Part shown: positions 1-8,222 of the stretch, piece by piece
Numbering within the stretch: position 1 is the stretch's first letter
How the letters are laid out: each line of letters begins with the position of its first letter
Source of the DNA: an uncultured Acidimicrobiales bacterium
GTDB taxonomy: Bacteria > Actinomycetota > Acidimicrobiia > Acidimicrobiales > SHLQ01
NCBI GenBank assembly: GCA_938038785.1
Contig: CALHTB010000127.1
Span: 1-42,469, forward strand
DNA: 42,469 nucleotides
Reading direction: 5' to 3'
Notes under the pieces: generated by a model
The model's input: the letters and a program-made list of their open reading frames with translations, nothing else
Told to the model about the DNA's origin: nothing
Database searches by the model: none
Made by a program: the position numbers and the translations under genes

Positions 1-395
1 CCGTCGAGCGTCATCGGGTCGTACGACAGAATCTGGGCGTCGGTCCCGAGCATTTCGACCGCTTCGCTCACCTGCCCGGCGGGCAAGGCGCACACCCGGC
101 AGAGGTCCTGGGTGACGATGATCGTTGGTTCGAGCGAGCGCAGCAGTTCGACGTCGAGGGTGTAGAGCTGTTGGCCCGACGACATCGCCTCGCCGATGAT
201 CACATCGATCTCGGCAGGGGTGGCTCCCGGCGGAATGATGGTGTTGGTGACGTGTGGCTTCGATGCCGCAACGGCAGGTTCGTTGCACTCATAGGTCACG
301 CCAACGACCTGGTCGCCAACGCCAAGCCAGTAGAGAATTTCCGTTGCCGACGGCAGCAACGAGACGATGCGTTGCGAGCTCGCGTCTCCGCTCAT
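1..395 (-). CDS. Cobalamin-binding (BtuF-like) periplasmic-binding-fold protein, 3' end cut by window
   Basis: The 131 visible residues read from an ATG at 393-395. They carry the opening RIVSLLPSATEILYWLG, then VVGVTYECNEP, and a TQDLCRVCA motif near residues 108-116. This set is typical of the BtuF/FecB-like family usually annotated as cobalamin-binding protein. No signal peptide is visible before the first beta strand, so this may be a cytoplasmic member rather than a classical ABC-transporter lipoprotein. The start overlaps the stop of the DUF456 gene by ATGA (392-395), so it is the third gene of a thiD-DUF456-btuF-like operon. A B12 link would fit the MttB-family corrinoid enzyme about 11 kb away, but that link is only inference. 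The C-terminal half lies outside the window. Confidence 0.8.
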   Translation of the reverse strand, partial: MSGDASSQRIVSLLPSATEILYWLGVGDQVVGVTYECNEPAVAASKPHVTNTIIPPGATPAEIDVIIGEAMSSGQQLYTLDVELLRSLEPTIIVTQDLCRVCALPAGQVSEAVEMLGTDAQILSYDPMTLD

Positions 396-886
396 AGATG
401 CACCACCGCAGCCCAGCCAGCCCACAGCACCATGATCGAGAAGCCGATCATGAACTGGGCGATGGCGCTTACCCCAAAGCCCTTCGCGATGGCGACTGTC
501 GACTGCTTCGTGAGTTCCCAGTCTTTGGTGATGAGGTATTCGCTGAGCGCAATGCCGACGATGGCGCCGATGATGATGCCGATAATCGGGATGACGAAGA
601 ACCCAATGACCGCTCCGATCGCCGCCGCCAGTTGCGAACGCTTCGAGGCGCCCGAGTCATCGGCGGCTCGTTTGGGTAAGACCACTCCCGAGACAACTGC
701 GGCCACGGTCAAGATGGTTACCAAGACCACGACGGCGATGCCAGTACCGCTCCACCCAACGACAAACCCGTAGCCAATCGCCGCCGCCCACATCAACAAG
801 ATTCCCGGGAGGATCGGCAAGAGGGTGCCGGCGAGACCGATGAGCATCAAGATGAGAACCACGACGGTTGCTTCGCCATCAGTCAT
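392..886 (-). CDS. DUF456 family membrane protein
   Basis: This 164-residue protein is almost wholly hydrophobic, with about four to five membrane segments. It has the DUF456 pattern: an N-terminal GLAGTLLPILPGILLM segment, a cytoplasmic basic stretch (around residues 72-85), and a glycine-rich pair of helices GAVIGFFVIPIIGIIIGAIVG around residues 91-111. The family function is unknown. The start overlaps the stop of thiD (ATGA at 883-886) and the stop overlaps the next gene, so translation of all three is probably coupled. The context of a thiamine kinase and a cobalamin-binding-like protein hints at vitamin-related expression but does not define a role. Confidence 0.85.
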   Translation of the reverse strand: MTDGEATVVVLILMLIGLAGTLLPILPGILLMWAAAIGYGFVVGWSGTGIAVVVLVTILTVAAVVSGVVLPKRAADDSGASKRSQLAAAIGAVIGFFVIPIIGIIIGAIVGIALSEYLITKDWELTKQSTVAIAKGFGVSAIAQFMIGFSIMVLWAGWAAVVHL

Positions 887-1707
887 TCGTCGGTGCCTCC
901 GGTTTTGGCGCGAGTGAAGTGGTCGATCGGACCTCGGCCCTGGCCAAGCTGCCAGCTCGCAGACGACCGTAGCCCGTCGTGCACGAAGCCAGCTGCTTGG
1001 CTCACGGCGTCTTCAACCGACGCGTCCTTCGCCAAATGCGCAGCCGCCGCGGCGCTGAGGCTGCAGCCAGTGCCCAGCACGTTCTGGGTGACGATGCGTT
1101 CCTGCTCGTGGGTGGTTGTGTGGCCATCGGCAGCGAGCGCGTCGACCGAGAGGTCATCGAGCAGCAACCCGGTCACCACAACCACCTCGGGCCCCATCTG
1201 TTGGATCGCAGCGGCGGCCCGCATGGCCGACGAGCGATCAACAATGTCGATGCCGGTTAGCAATGACGCTTCGGCAACGTTCGGGGTGCACAGGCTTGCG
1301 TGTGGGAACAGGTGCGTGCGGTACGCATCGGGCATCGCCTCGTCGAGCATTGGTTGACCCGCCGACGTGACCAACACCGGGTCGACGACGAGGCGGCCAA
1401 GGCGTGGTGCATGCGCGGCCACCACCTCGACGATGTCGGGAGCGAACAACAGGCCTGTCTTGGTCGCGGCAATGACGAAGTCATCTGCGACGGCATCGAT
1501 CTGTTGGGCGACCATGTCAGCATCGATTGGCTCGACCGATCGAATGCCGGTGCTGTTTTGCGCTGTCACAACGGTGACGGCAAAAACTCCGTGCACATTG
1601 TGGGCCGCGAACGTCTTCACGTCAGCGGCAAGGCCGGCCGAACCACCACTGTCTGTACCCGCAATGGTGAGCGCAGTAGGTGGTGTTGCTGATGTTGTTC
1701 CTGTCAA
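883..1707 (-). CDS. thiD: Hydroxymethylpyrimidine/phosphomethylpyrimidine kinase
   Basis: ThiD phosphorylates HMP and HMP-P for thiamine diphosphate synthesis in the cytoplasm. The 274-residue product has the ribokinase-fold signatures LTIAGTDSGGSAGLAADVKT (residues 13-32), VTAQNSTG (48-55), VDPVLVTSAG and the anion-hole motif LGTGCSLSAA near the C-terminus. The length is normal for the family. The start is a TTG at 1705-1707: an in-frame stop lies six codons upstream, and an AGAGGAA Shine-Dalgarno-like stretch lies about 9 nt before the TTG. It is the first gene of a tightly overlapping three-gene operon. I looked for a TPP riboswitch in the 70-bp leader and found none. Confidence 0.93.
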   Translation of the reverse strand: MTGTTSATPPTALTIAGTDSGGSAGLAADVKTFAAHNVHGVFAVTVVTAQNSTGIRSVEPIDADMVAQQIDAVADDFVIAATKTGLLFAPDIVEVVAAHAPRLGRLVVDPVLVTSAGQPMLDEAMPDAYRTHLFPHASLCTPNVAEASLLTGIDIVDRSSAMRAAAAIQQMGPEVVVVTGLLLDDLSVDALAADGHTTTHEQERIVTQNVLGTGCSLSAAAAAHLAKDASVEDAVSQAAGFVHDGLRSSASWQLGQGRGPIDHFTRAKTGGTDE

Positions 1708-1777
1708 GTTCGTGGGTTCCTCTCACCATCGACACACTGCACTATGACAGGTGCCACACTGAGAACGGAACGTCATT

Positions 1778-1815
1778 CATGGCTGGCACCGAACCCCTCC
1801 TTGGTTCCAGCCATG
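1778..1815 (-). terminator. Hairpin downstream of the copC-like gene
   Basis: CATGGCTGG at 1778-1786 is a perfect inverted repeat of CCAGCCATG at 1807-1815. An inner AACC/GGTT pair makes a longer bulged stem. It starts 11 bp after the stop of the CopC-like gene, so it probably ends the aldolase-methyltransferase-copC transcript. No clear T-tract follows on the minus strand, so termination may be weak or factor-assisted. Confidence 0.5.
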
Positions 1816-1825
1816 ATGGCGTTTC

Positions 1826-2338
1826 CTAATTTCCCGATCGGCCCGGCCAGAAGAGTCCCGCCAAAATCATGACCACACCGGCAATGATGCCGAGCAGCGG
1901 CCAGTTCGGGCCGTCGTTTCCAAGGATCAACGACGTCACTTCGTTCTCGCTGGAGGGGTCGTAGAAGAACTGGAACGACGCGGTTTGGATGTCGCCATCT
2001 TCAGCAAGTTCAGTGTGGGTCACCACGTAGGGGCCGGGAACGGCGAGGGCCGGAAATTCAACTACGGCGATGCGGTCGCCCTGGGCAAGGCTCGTTGCCC
2101 CCACCGCAACTGGATCGCCGTTGGGGTCATCGATCGTGATCTCGCTGGTGGTGACGGTGGCAAAGAACGAAATTTGCAGCTCGTCGATAGTGCCGCCGTA
2201 CGCCTGGCCCTGCTCGGGCGAGCGCTCCCAGACTTCGGTGTGGGCCGCTACCGACGACAGCCCAAGCGCGCCAATGGCAAACACGATCGCAACAATGGCA
2301 ATAACGCGAGAACGCACACGCGAAAGGTTATCGGTCAC
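1826..2338 (-). CDS. CopC-domain (YcnJ/copper-resistance-like) membrane-anchored protein
   Basis: The 170-residue product starts at a GTG. It has an N-terminal hydrophobic signal or anchor (residues 12-32) ending in SSVAAHTEVWERSPEQG. This resembles the CopC start, where the mature N-terminal His (here about residue 33) binds Cu(II). A beta-sandwich-like region follows (IDELQISFFATVTTSEITI), and then a C-terminal membrane helix (about 147-164) with a short basic tail. In the family such proteins sit outside the membrane and handle copper. The second His/Asp copper ligand pattern is not obvious, so metal binding is uncertain. It lies 33 bp after the methyltransferase on the same strand and is probably the last gene of that operon. 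Confidence 0.7.
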   Translation of the reverse strand: MTDNLSRVRSRVIAIVAIVFAIGALGLSSVAAHTEVWERSPEQGQAYGGTIDELQISFFATVTTSEITIDDPNGDPVAVGATSLAQGDRIAVVEFPALAVPGPYVVTHTELAEDGDIQTASFQFFYDPSSENEVTSLILGNDGPNWPLLGIIAGVVMILAGLFWPGRSGN

Positions 2339-2371
2339 CCGGGCAAGGTTGAACGCGCCCCGCCAACGACG

Positions 2372-3001
2372 TCAGAGTCGCTGGAAGACGCCGTAGTACA
2401 CGCCGATGTCCTGGTACTCCTCGTGCTGCGGCAAATACGGCCGGCGCTCGGTGATCTCGACGATTCGCCAGGCATCATCGGCGGCGAGTTGATCAAAGGC
2501 TGCTTGTGTATTGCGCTCGTCGAACAGGTCGGTGCGTTGGGTGAGCACGATAATGCCGTCGGGCTCGACGATCCGACAAAACTCGCTACACACCGCCGCA
2601 ACGTCGAACATGTAGGTCATCACGCCGACGCACATCAGTGCCGAGAACGATTCGTCGGCGAGAGACGTTGGCAGCTCGGCGAAATTCTCCGAGCTCAGCG
2701 CTCGGTAGGCGCCCGTCTTGGCTGCGAGGTCGAGCGATTTCTCGGAGAGGTCGACCCCAACGATGTCGTGGAAGCCCAGGTCGCGTAACGCGACCCCGAC
2801 CATGCCGGTGCCACACCCGACGTCGAGGACCTGGGCCCGCGTCGGCGCATTGGCGGCCAGCAGTGTCGACGCGATCCGAGGAGCTTCGTAGCCCCAGCCT
2901 TCGGTGTCGGAGTTGTACGCGTCAGACCAGTCGTCGTAGATCGTCTCGACCGTCTTGGAATCGTTGGCGAATTGTTTGGACAGACCCGCCTTGCCCGCCA
3001 T
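2372..3001 (-). CDS. Class I SAM-dependent methyltransferase
   Basis: This 209-residue protein has methyltransferase motif I VLDVGCGTGMVGVAL (about residues 58-72), motif II ending IVGVDLSEKSLDLA with the ribose-binding Asp, and a motif-IV-like MCVGVMTYMF. The layout matches the UbiE/COQ5-like Methyltransf_11/25 group. The substrate is unknown. Its start overlaps the stop of the upstream aldolase by one base (TGATG at 2999-3003), which indicates translational coupling. It may act on a small acid or amine handled by the aldolase, but that is inference. Confidence 0.85.
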   Translation of the reverse strand: MAGKAGLSKQFANDSKTVETIYDDWSDAYNSDTEGWGYEAPRIASTLLAANAPTRAQVLDVGCGTGMVGVALRDLGFHDIVGVDLSEKSLDLAAKTGAYRALSSENFAELPTSLADESFSALMCVGVMTYMFDVAAVCSEFCRIVEPDGIIVLTQRTDLFDERNTQAAFDQLAADDAWRIVEITERRPYLPQHEEYQDIGVYYGVFQRL

Positions 3002-3786
3002 CAGTAGCCGCCGCCGTCACCCTCGTCGGCGACGTCCCTGCCCCGACCAACGGCCAAGGCATCGACCAGCCCGAGGCGCATGGCCGAAAGGTCGGTGTGC
3101 ACGGTCAGCATGTGAAACCCGCGAGCGATCTGGCTTTGGACGTTCTCGGGATTGGCATGGATGCCGGGCACCACACCGTGCTCGTTGCACTTCGCGATGA
3201 TGAGGTCGAGCGCCTCGAAGAATGAGGGGTCGGTAGTGCCACGGCCAAGGCCCATGGAGACTCCCAAATCCATCGGCCCAACGTAAATGGCGTCGACGCC
3301 ATCGACCGACAGAATCCCGTCGATGTTGTCCATTGCTTCGACCGTCTCGATCATCGGGATGATCGAGACATGATCGTTCGCCACGTCTGCGTAGTCGGCG
3401 CCTTCAACGGGAGCCACACGAATCGGGCCCGACGAGCGGGCACCCCTCGGCGGATACATGCCTCGCTGCACGGCCTGCTCGGCCTGCTCGACGGTGTTGA
3501 CCATCGGCACGATCACGGCCATGGCGCCAGCGTCGAGAACCTTGCCGATGATGCCAGGTTCGTTCCACGGCACCCGAACGGTTGGCGTTCCCGACCCAAG
3601 CGTGAGGGTCTGCAACATCGAGGTGATGTCGGAGTACCCGATGAGCCCGTGTTGCATGTCGATACACACGTAGTCGAAGCCAACGCGGGCCGCGACCTCC
3701 GACGTCACCGATGACGGAGTGCTGAGCCACACACCCAACGCTGGGGTTTTGGCGGCGAATGCTTCTCGGAGAGGATTGGGGCGCAT
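3001..3786 (-). CDS. HpcH/HpaI family 2-keto-3-deoxy-acid (class II) aldolase
   Basis: This protein probably cleaves or forms 4-hydroxy-2-oxo acids by a metal-dependent (Mg/Mn) retro-aldol reaction giving pyruvate. The 261 residues follow the HpcH/HpaI TIM-barrel plan. GVWLSTPSS is strand 1, DMQHG carries the catalytic His46, and VRVPW carries the pyruvate-binding Arg71. IIPMIETVEA carries metal ligand Glu147, and YVGPMDLGVSMG carries metal ligand Asp173. All expected catalytic residues are present and the length is normal. It is the first gene of a three-gene minus operon and appears leaderless, with a TATCGT -10 six bases before the ATG. It is divergent from the first FAD dehydrogenase, so it may process carbon released by the amine pathway. 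Confidence 0.9.
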   Translation of the reverse strand: MRPNPLREAFAAKTPALGVWLSTPSSVTSEVAARVGFDYVCIDMQHGLIGYSDITSMLQTLTLGSGTPTVRVPWNEPGIIGKVLDAGAMAVIVPMVNTVEQAEQAVQRGMYPPRGARSSGPIRVAPVEGADYADVANDHVSIIPMIETVEAMDNIDGILSVDGVDAIYVGPMDLGVSMGLGRGTTDPSFFEALDLIIAKCNEHGVVPGIHANPENVQSQIARGFHMLTVHTDLSAMRLGLVDALAVGRGRDVADEGDGGGY

Positions 3787-3792
3787 GGGCCG

Positions 3793-3798
3793 ACGATA
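3793..3798 (-). promoter_or_regulatory. -10 element of a leaderless promoter for the aldolase operon
   Basis: Read on the minus strand, TATCGT ends six bases before the ATG at 3784-3786. A TANNNT element at this distance fits an actinobacterial leaderless transcript. A 6-bp GCCGGG/CCCGGC hairpin (3830-3848) lies further out in the 134-bp divergent gap to the FAD dehydrogenase. Confidence 0.5.
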
Positions 3799-3920
3799 CT
3801 TCCGGGCGGGGCCACGAGCACAGATGAACGCCGGGGCTGGCGCCCGGCGAGGCGACTGCTACTGTTCGCTCGAACTATTGACCCTTTGCCCACATCGAGG
3901 TGGGTTGCATGGAGGATCTC

Positions 3921-6389
3921 ATGGCACCGAGCATTCCCGACCGCGCTGAAGTCGTCGTTGTTGGCGGCGGCATCATCGGCTGCAGCATTGCCTACCACCT
4001 GACCCGTCGTGGTCTCACCGATGTGGTGGTGCTCGAACAGGGCACGCTGACCTGCGGCACTACGTGGCATGCCGCGGGGCTGGTGAGCCAGTTGAAGTCG
4101 TCACACTCACTTACCAAGCTCGCCACCTATTCGGCTCGCCTGTTCGAAGAGCTCGAAGACGAAACCGGCCAGGCCACGGGTTACCGAACGCCAGGTTCAA
4201 TTTCGGTTGCCGACAACGAAGAGCGCTGGGAAGAGATCATGCGCGGCGCCACCATGGCCGAAGGCGTCGGCGTTGAAACCCGCGTCATCGACCTCGACGA
4301 GGCGTCCGAGCGTTGGCCGCTAATGCGCACCGACGACCTCGTCGGCGCGCTCTACATTCCCCACGACGGCGTGGCCTCGCCAGTCGACACCACGATGGCG
4401 TTGGCCAAGGGTGCCCGAGCTCGCGGCGCCAACATCGTCGAGGGCGTGTCGGTCACCGACCTCACGACGAAAGCCGGCGCTATCAGCGGCGTGGTCACCG
4501 AGCAGGGCACGATCGAGGCCGACGTTGTGGTGCTCGCCACCGGCATGTGGACCCGTCACCTTGCGGCCAAGATCGGCGTGAACGTGCCGCTGCAGGCGTG
4601 CGAGCACTTCTACATCGTGAGTGAGCAGCTCGAAGGCATGGAGCTCGGCACGCCGACGCTTCGCGACCCCGAGAACTACACCTACTTCAAGGAGGAGACC
4701 GGCAAGATCATGGCCGGCTTCTTCGAGCCGCGAGGCAAGGTCTGGCGAATGGACGAGATCCCCCGTGACTTCAGCTTCGGCACGCTGCCCGAAGACTGGG
4801 AGCACGTTGGCCCGATCTTCGAGAAAGCAATTCACCGTGTACCTGCCCTTGGTGAGGCCGGGCTGCAACTGTTCTTCAACGGCCCCGAAGCGTTCACCCC
4901 CGATGGCGTCTACTACATGGGCGAAACTCCCGAGGTCGACGGCTGTTACGTGGCGGCGGGCTTTAACTCGGTCGGCATCCAAACCGCTGGCGGTGTGGGC
5001 TGGGCGCTGGCCGATTGGATAGCCGACAAGCACCCGCCGATGGACCTGAACTCGGTCGACATTCGGCGAGCGCAACCGTTTCAGACCGACGAGAGCTACC
5101 TGCGCGATCGCATCTCGGAAAGCCTTGGCTTGCTCTACGCCATGCACTGGCCATTCCGTCAGTACGAGTCAGCACGCGGCATCCGCACCTCTCCCCTGCA
5201 CGATCGCATCGAAGGCGCCGGTGCGGTGTTCGGCGAGACCGCAGGCTGGGAGCGCCCGAATTGGTTTGCCGACGACGGCCAGGCCAAGGAGTACGTCTAC
5301 TCCTACGACAAGCAGAACTGGCACGACAACATGGTGCGCGAGTGCATCGGCGTTCGAGAGGCGGTTGGCCTGTTCGATCAGACGTCGTTCGCGAAGGCTC
5401 GGGTCGAGGGGCCCGACGCGCTGGCTGTGTTGAACCACATGAGCGTGGCCCAAATCGACGCACCCATCGGCAAGGCCGTCTACACCCAGTGGTGCAACCA
5501 CAAGGGTGGAATCGAGGCCGACCTCACCGTCACCCGTATGAGCGACGATGCCTTCTTCGTCGTCACTGCGGCCGCCGCCGAGAACCGCGACTTCACCTGG
5601 CTGCGGCGAGCCTGCAAAGGCAAGGACCTCACCATCACCAACGTGACCGACAACTTCGTGATGCTCGGCCTCATGGGCCCGAACAGCCGCAAGCTGTTGT
5701 CCGAGCTCACCGACGCCGACCTGTCGAACAACGACATCGACAGCGGGGGCTTCCCGTTCGGCTGGAGCAAGCGCATTCAGATTGCGGGCGAGACCGTGCT
5801 TGCCCTCCGCATGAGCTATGTGGGCGAGCTCGGGTGGGAGCTGTACGTGATGAACGACTCGGCCGGTGCCGTGTTTGACGCCATCGTCGAAGCCGGAGCG
5901 AAGCACGGCCTGGTGCACGCCGGGTACCACGCCATGAACTCGCTTCGCCTCGAGGCTGGCATGCGCCATTGGGGCCACGACATCACCGACGAAGACACCC
6001 CTATCGAGGCGGGCCTCGGCTTCGCCATCGATTGGGACAAGGGCGACTTCGTTGGCCGAGACGCACTTGCCGCGCAGAAGGACGCACCGCGAAGCAAACG
6101 TCTCATCCAGTTCCGCATCGAGGACCCCGACCTGCTCGCGTACCACGACGAACCGCTCTATCGAGACGGCATCATGGTGGGCCGCACGTCGTCGGCGATG
6201 TGGTCGGCCACTCAAGACCGATGCTGCGCCATGGGGTACGTCGAGCACCCTGACGGCGAGGCCGTGACGAAAGACTGGGTGGAGTCGGCCAGCTGGGGAA
6301 CCAACATCGGCGGACGACAAGTCGCCATGTCAGCCTCGATCCGCTCCTGGTACGACCCACAGAACCAACGCCCACACTTGGCTGACTAG
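3921..6389 (+). CDS. FAD-dependent dimethylglycine/sarcosine-dehydrogenase-like protein (DAO + GcvT domains), copy A
   Basis: This protein probably oxidises an N-methylated amino acid or betaine derivative, passing the methyl carbon to tetrahydrofolate in the GcvT half. It is 822 residues long. The FAD-binding Rossmann motif VVVVGGGIIGCSIAYHL lies at residues 11-27. CGTTWHAAGLV carries His50, which aligns with the covalently flavinylated His of DMGDH/SDH. An FAO_M linker includes GWERPNWF, and a GcvT domain has SYVGELGWELY near 632-642. I chose the ATG at 3921 because GGAGG lies 5 nt before it; an in-frame ATG (3909) and GTG (3900) exist. Its stop shares CTAG with the convergent enolase-family gene. 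A second full-length relative starts at 9219. The exact substrate is unknown. Confidence 0.9.
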   Translation: MAPSIPDRAEVVVVGGGIIGCSIAYHLTRRGLTDVVVLEQGTLTCGTTWHAAGLVSQLKSSHSLTKLATYSARLFEELEDETGQATGYRTPGSISVADNEERWEEIMRGATMAEGVGVETRVIDLDEASERWPLMRTDDLVGALYIPHDGVASPVDTTMALAKGARARGANIVEGVSVTDLTTKAGAISGVVTEQGTIEADVVVLATGMWTRHLAAKIGVNVPLQACEHFYIVSEQLEGMELGTPTLRDPENYTYFKEETGKIMAGFFEPRGKVWRMDEIPRDFSFGTLPEDWEHVGPIFEKAIHRVPALGEAGLQLFFNGPEAFTPDGVYYMGETPEVDGCYVAAGFNSVGIQTAGGVGWALADWIADKHPPMDLNSVDIRRAQPFQTDESYLRDRISESLGLLYAMHWPFRQYESARGIRTSPLHDRIEGAGAVFGETAGWERPNWFADDGQAKEYVYSYDKQNWHDNMVRECIGVREAVGLFDQTSFAKARVEGPDALAVLNHMSVAQIDAPIGKAVYTQWCNHKGGIEADLTVTRMSDDAFFVVTAAAAENRDFTWLRRACKGKDLTITNVTDNFVMLGLMGPNSRKLLSELTDADLSNNDIDSGGFPFGWSKRIQIAGETVLALRMSYVGELGWELYVMNDSAGAVFDAIVEAGAKHGLVHAGYHAMNSLRLEAGMRHWGHDITDEDTPIEAGLGFAIDWDKGDFVGRDALAAQKDAPRSKRLIQFRIEDPDLLAYHDEPLYRDGIMVGRTSSAMWSATQDRCCAMGYVEHPDGEAVTKDWVESASWGTNIGGRQVAMSASIRSWYDPQNQRPHLAD

Positions 6390-7531
6390 CTGCACCTCTC
6401 TGTAGTCGAAGCAGCTTTGGCTTGCTCCCGGTAAACCGCTACCGGGTCGCCGAACTGGCCCTCTTCGAGGACGAGTCCGAGGCCTGGCCCGCCCGCTGGC
6501 AGGGTCGCGAAGCCGTTGGCGATTCGAGGGCCGTTGGCCTCGTCGTAGTGCACCTGGTGATACGGATGGGCCAACCAAGCGCCACGACTGAACTGTGGGT
6601 TGAGGGTGGCACCGAGCGCAACACAGGCAGCGGCGACGATGTCGCCGCCCCAGGCCTCGTCGGAGCTCATCGGCGTGCGGGTGGCCATGCACAGGTCGCG
6701 CACGGCTCGCATCGCGGTGAGTCCGCCGAGCCGGCTTAGCTTCAACCCGAAGCCGTCCGCCAGACCAGACGAGATCATGCGTGCTATCGCGCGGATATCG
6801 GTCGACACCTCGTCCACCACGAGGGGATGTCGCAGCTGCGGCTTGATGTGCAACAACTCGGCTTCGGTGGCACACGGTTGCTCCATCGACATCGTGATGT
6901 TCGCACACGCATTCGACACCTGAATGGCCTCGACCGTCGACCACCCCCGGTTGGTGTCGACCGCCAGATCGGTGCCAGGTCGTCGAACGGCGTCGACGGC
7001 ATGAATGCTGGCGATGTCCTCGTGAATCGGCCGACCGCCTGCCTTGAGCTGAAGCCTGGTGATGCCCTCGGACTGCAACCGCTCGGCGGTTTCGGCGGCG
7101 ACCTCAGGCGAGCTAATGCCCACGACGTGGTAGGTGGTCACTTCGTCCATCTGGGCACCGCCGAGCAGGTCGACAACCGGCAGATCGAGCTTCTTGCCCA
7201 CAAGATCCCAGCAGGCAATGTCGAGTGCGGCTTTGCCTTCGGTGTGGCCATCGAGGGCCGCTCCCATTGCCGCATTGACATGGTTGAGCTTGAGCGGGTC
7301 GAGACCCAAGATCGCAGGCGCCAACACCGACAGAGACGAGCGAACCCCATCGTTATGTGCGGGCTGAAACTGCGGGCTGGCCAGACACGCCTCGCCGTAA
7401 CCGATCGTGCCGTCGCTGTCGACCACCTCGACGATGGTCGACTCGGGCGTGGACACCGTCGAGTTCGACATGTTGTAGGTAGACACAGCAGCCAGCGGTG
7501 TCTTGTACACCCGGATCTCGGTGATCGTCAT
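6386..7531 (-). CDS. Enolase-superfamily (mandelate racemase/MLE) protein, hydroxyproline-betaine epimerase or cis-3-hydroxyproline dehydratase-like
   Basis: Enolase-superfamily enzymes abstract a proton alpha to a carboxylate. The 381-residue form shows Lys163 (RLQLKAGG), metal ligands Asp192 (VDTNRGW), Glu217 (MEQPC) and Asp240 (VVDEV), and Lys264 (GLKLSR). This is a two-lysine arrangement suited to racemisation, epimerisation or syn elimination. GYGEACLASPQFQPAHNDG and HTEGKAALDIACWD resemble the group with 4-hydroxyproline-betaine 2-epimerase and cis-3-hydroxy-L-proline dehydratase, which fits the flanking demethylating dehydrogenases. The ATG at 7531 gives the family-standard MTITEIRVYK start. 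A GTG at 7606 with GGAG 6 nt upstream would add 25 residues and cannot be excluded. It is convergent with copy A. Confidence 0.85.
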   Translation of the reverse strand: MTITEIRVYKTPLAAVSTYNMSNSTVSTPESTIVEVVDSDGTIGYGEACLASPQFQPAHNDGVRSSLSVLAPAILGLDPLKLNHVNAAMGAALDGHTEGKAALDIACWDLVGKKLDLPVVDLLGGAQMDEVTTYHVVGISSPEVAAETAERLQSEGITRLQLKAGGRPIHEDIASIHAVDAVRRPGTDLAVDTNRGWSTVEAIQVSNACANITMSMEQPCATEAELLHIKPQLRHPLVVDEVSTDIRAIARMISSGLADGFGLKLSRLGGLTAMRAVRDLCMATRTPMSSDEAWGGDIVAAACVALGATLNPQFSRGAWLAHPYHQVHYDEANGPRIANGFATLPAGGPGLGLVLEEGQFGDPVAVYREQAKAASTTERCS

Positions 7532-7623
7532 GTCGTCGCGTCCACGCTCATAGCTCACGGTACCCCGCCCCAAACTGCCGGGGCTAAGCGGTGCCACCAT
7601 CGGCACCGATCACTCCTACACGA

Positions 7624-7998
7624 CTACGGCCACGCATGAACCGTTGGCGCTGCGGGACCGAACACCGCGGCGAGGCGCCCGATGTCTTCAACGTCGCCGG
7701 TCATGATGCTGTCGGCTAGCCGAACGGCCAAGAGTGTGAGGTGAGCGTCGACTACATCGGCGGCACCACTCTGACCGAGAAGCTGCCCGACCCGGCGGCC
7801 GTCATCGAGCGGATGCACAACAATCGACTTGAGAAAGGCAGCCAGGCGAGCCTGCCGAGCACCGTTACGCCAAACCTGACCAACGACCGGTTCCGTCGTG
7901 TGCAAGGCAGTGCCCATCTTGCTAGCAGCAGCCAGAAAGACATCTGTCGACCGCTCTGCCCTGTCGACGGCAACAAGAAACCCAGCGTCGAGGATCAA
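7624..7998 (-). CDS. vapC: PIN-domain ribonuclease toxin (VapC-like)
   Basis: This 124-residue protein is a probable VapC toxin, an Mg-dependent endoribonuclease. The PIN acidic residues are visible as Asp4 (MILDAGF), Glu36 (TTEPVVG), an Asp in DVVDAHL near 81-85 and Asp in TGDVEDI near 100-104. The start is a TTG at 7996-7998 that overlaps the antitoxin stop (TTGA, 7995-7998) and has no good Shine-Dalgarno site, so toxin translation probably depends on antitoxin translation. Its stop lies close to the start region of the enolase-family gene. The pair sits inside an otherwise catabolic cluster. Confidence 0.8.
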   Translation of the reverse strand: MILDAGFLVAVDRAERSTDVFLAAASKMGTALHTTEPVVGQVWRNGARQARLAAFLKSIVVHPLDDGRRVGQLLGQSGAADVVDAHLTLLAVRLADSIMTGDVEDIGRLAAVFGPAAPTVHAWP

Positions 7999-8216
7999 AG
8001 ACCAAAACGTTCCGTCATTGCGGCAACCTCATCATTACTGACGTCTTCGACCCACTCATCGAGGAACGAGCGAAGACCGTCTTTGCGTTGATGGTCTGCA
8101 GCAAGGGCCTTCAATGCGTGACGAATCACGCTCGACCGACCCCCGTACTGCTCAGAGAGCAACGCGAGGATCGCTTCATCTTCATCGTCGAGACGAACTG
8201 TTGTTGTGCCTGCCAT
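7995..8216 (-). CDS. vapB: Ribbon-helix-helix antitoxin (VapB/CopG-like)
   Basis: This 73-residue product begins MAGTTTVRLDDEDEAILALL and continues YGGRSSVIRHALKALA, a classical ribbon-helix-helix DNA-binding domain. The tail is acidic, as expected for the toxin-binding region. The open frame extends upstream to 8309, but I place the start at the ATG 8214-8216. A -10 (TACGTT) and a perfect palindrome sit directly upstream of it, and the extra 31 codons are not RHH-like. It overlaps the PIN toxin by TTGA. The RHH dimer would repress its own promoter through the palindrome at 8226-8243. Confidence 0.8.
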   Translation of the reverse strand: MAGTTTVRLDDEDEAILALLSEQYGGRSSVIRHALKALAADHQRKDGLRSFLDEWVEDVSNDEVAAMTERFGL

Positions 8217-8222
8217 GTCCCT

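Noticed and set aside
1708-1777. TPP riboswitch upstream of thiD
   Set aside because: The CTGAGA-like string lies on the wrong strand for thiD and none of the other TPP-riboswitch core segments are present; a plain Shine-Dalgarno explains the start.
5169-6320. 383-codon minus frame opposite dehydrogenase copy A (and a similar 275-codon frame at 4320-5147)
   Set aside because: Same shadow effect; no recognisable motif and the opposite strand encodes clear FAD-GcvT signatures.
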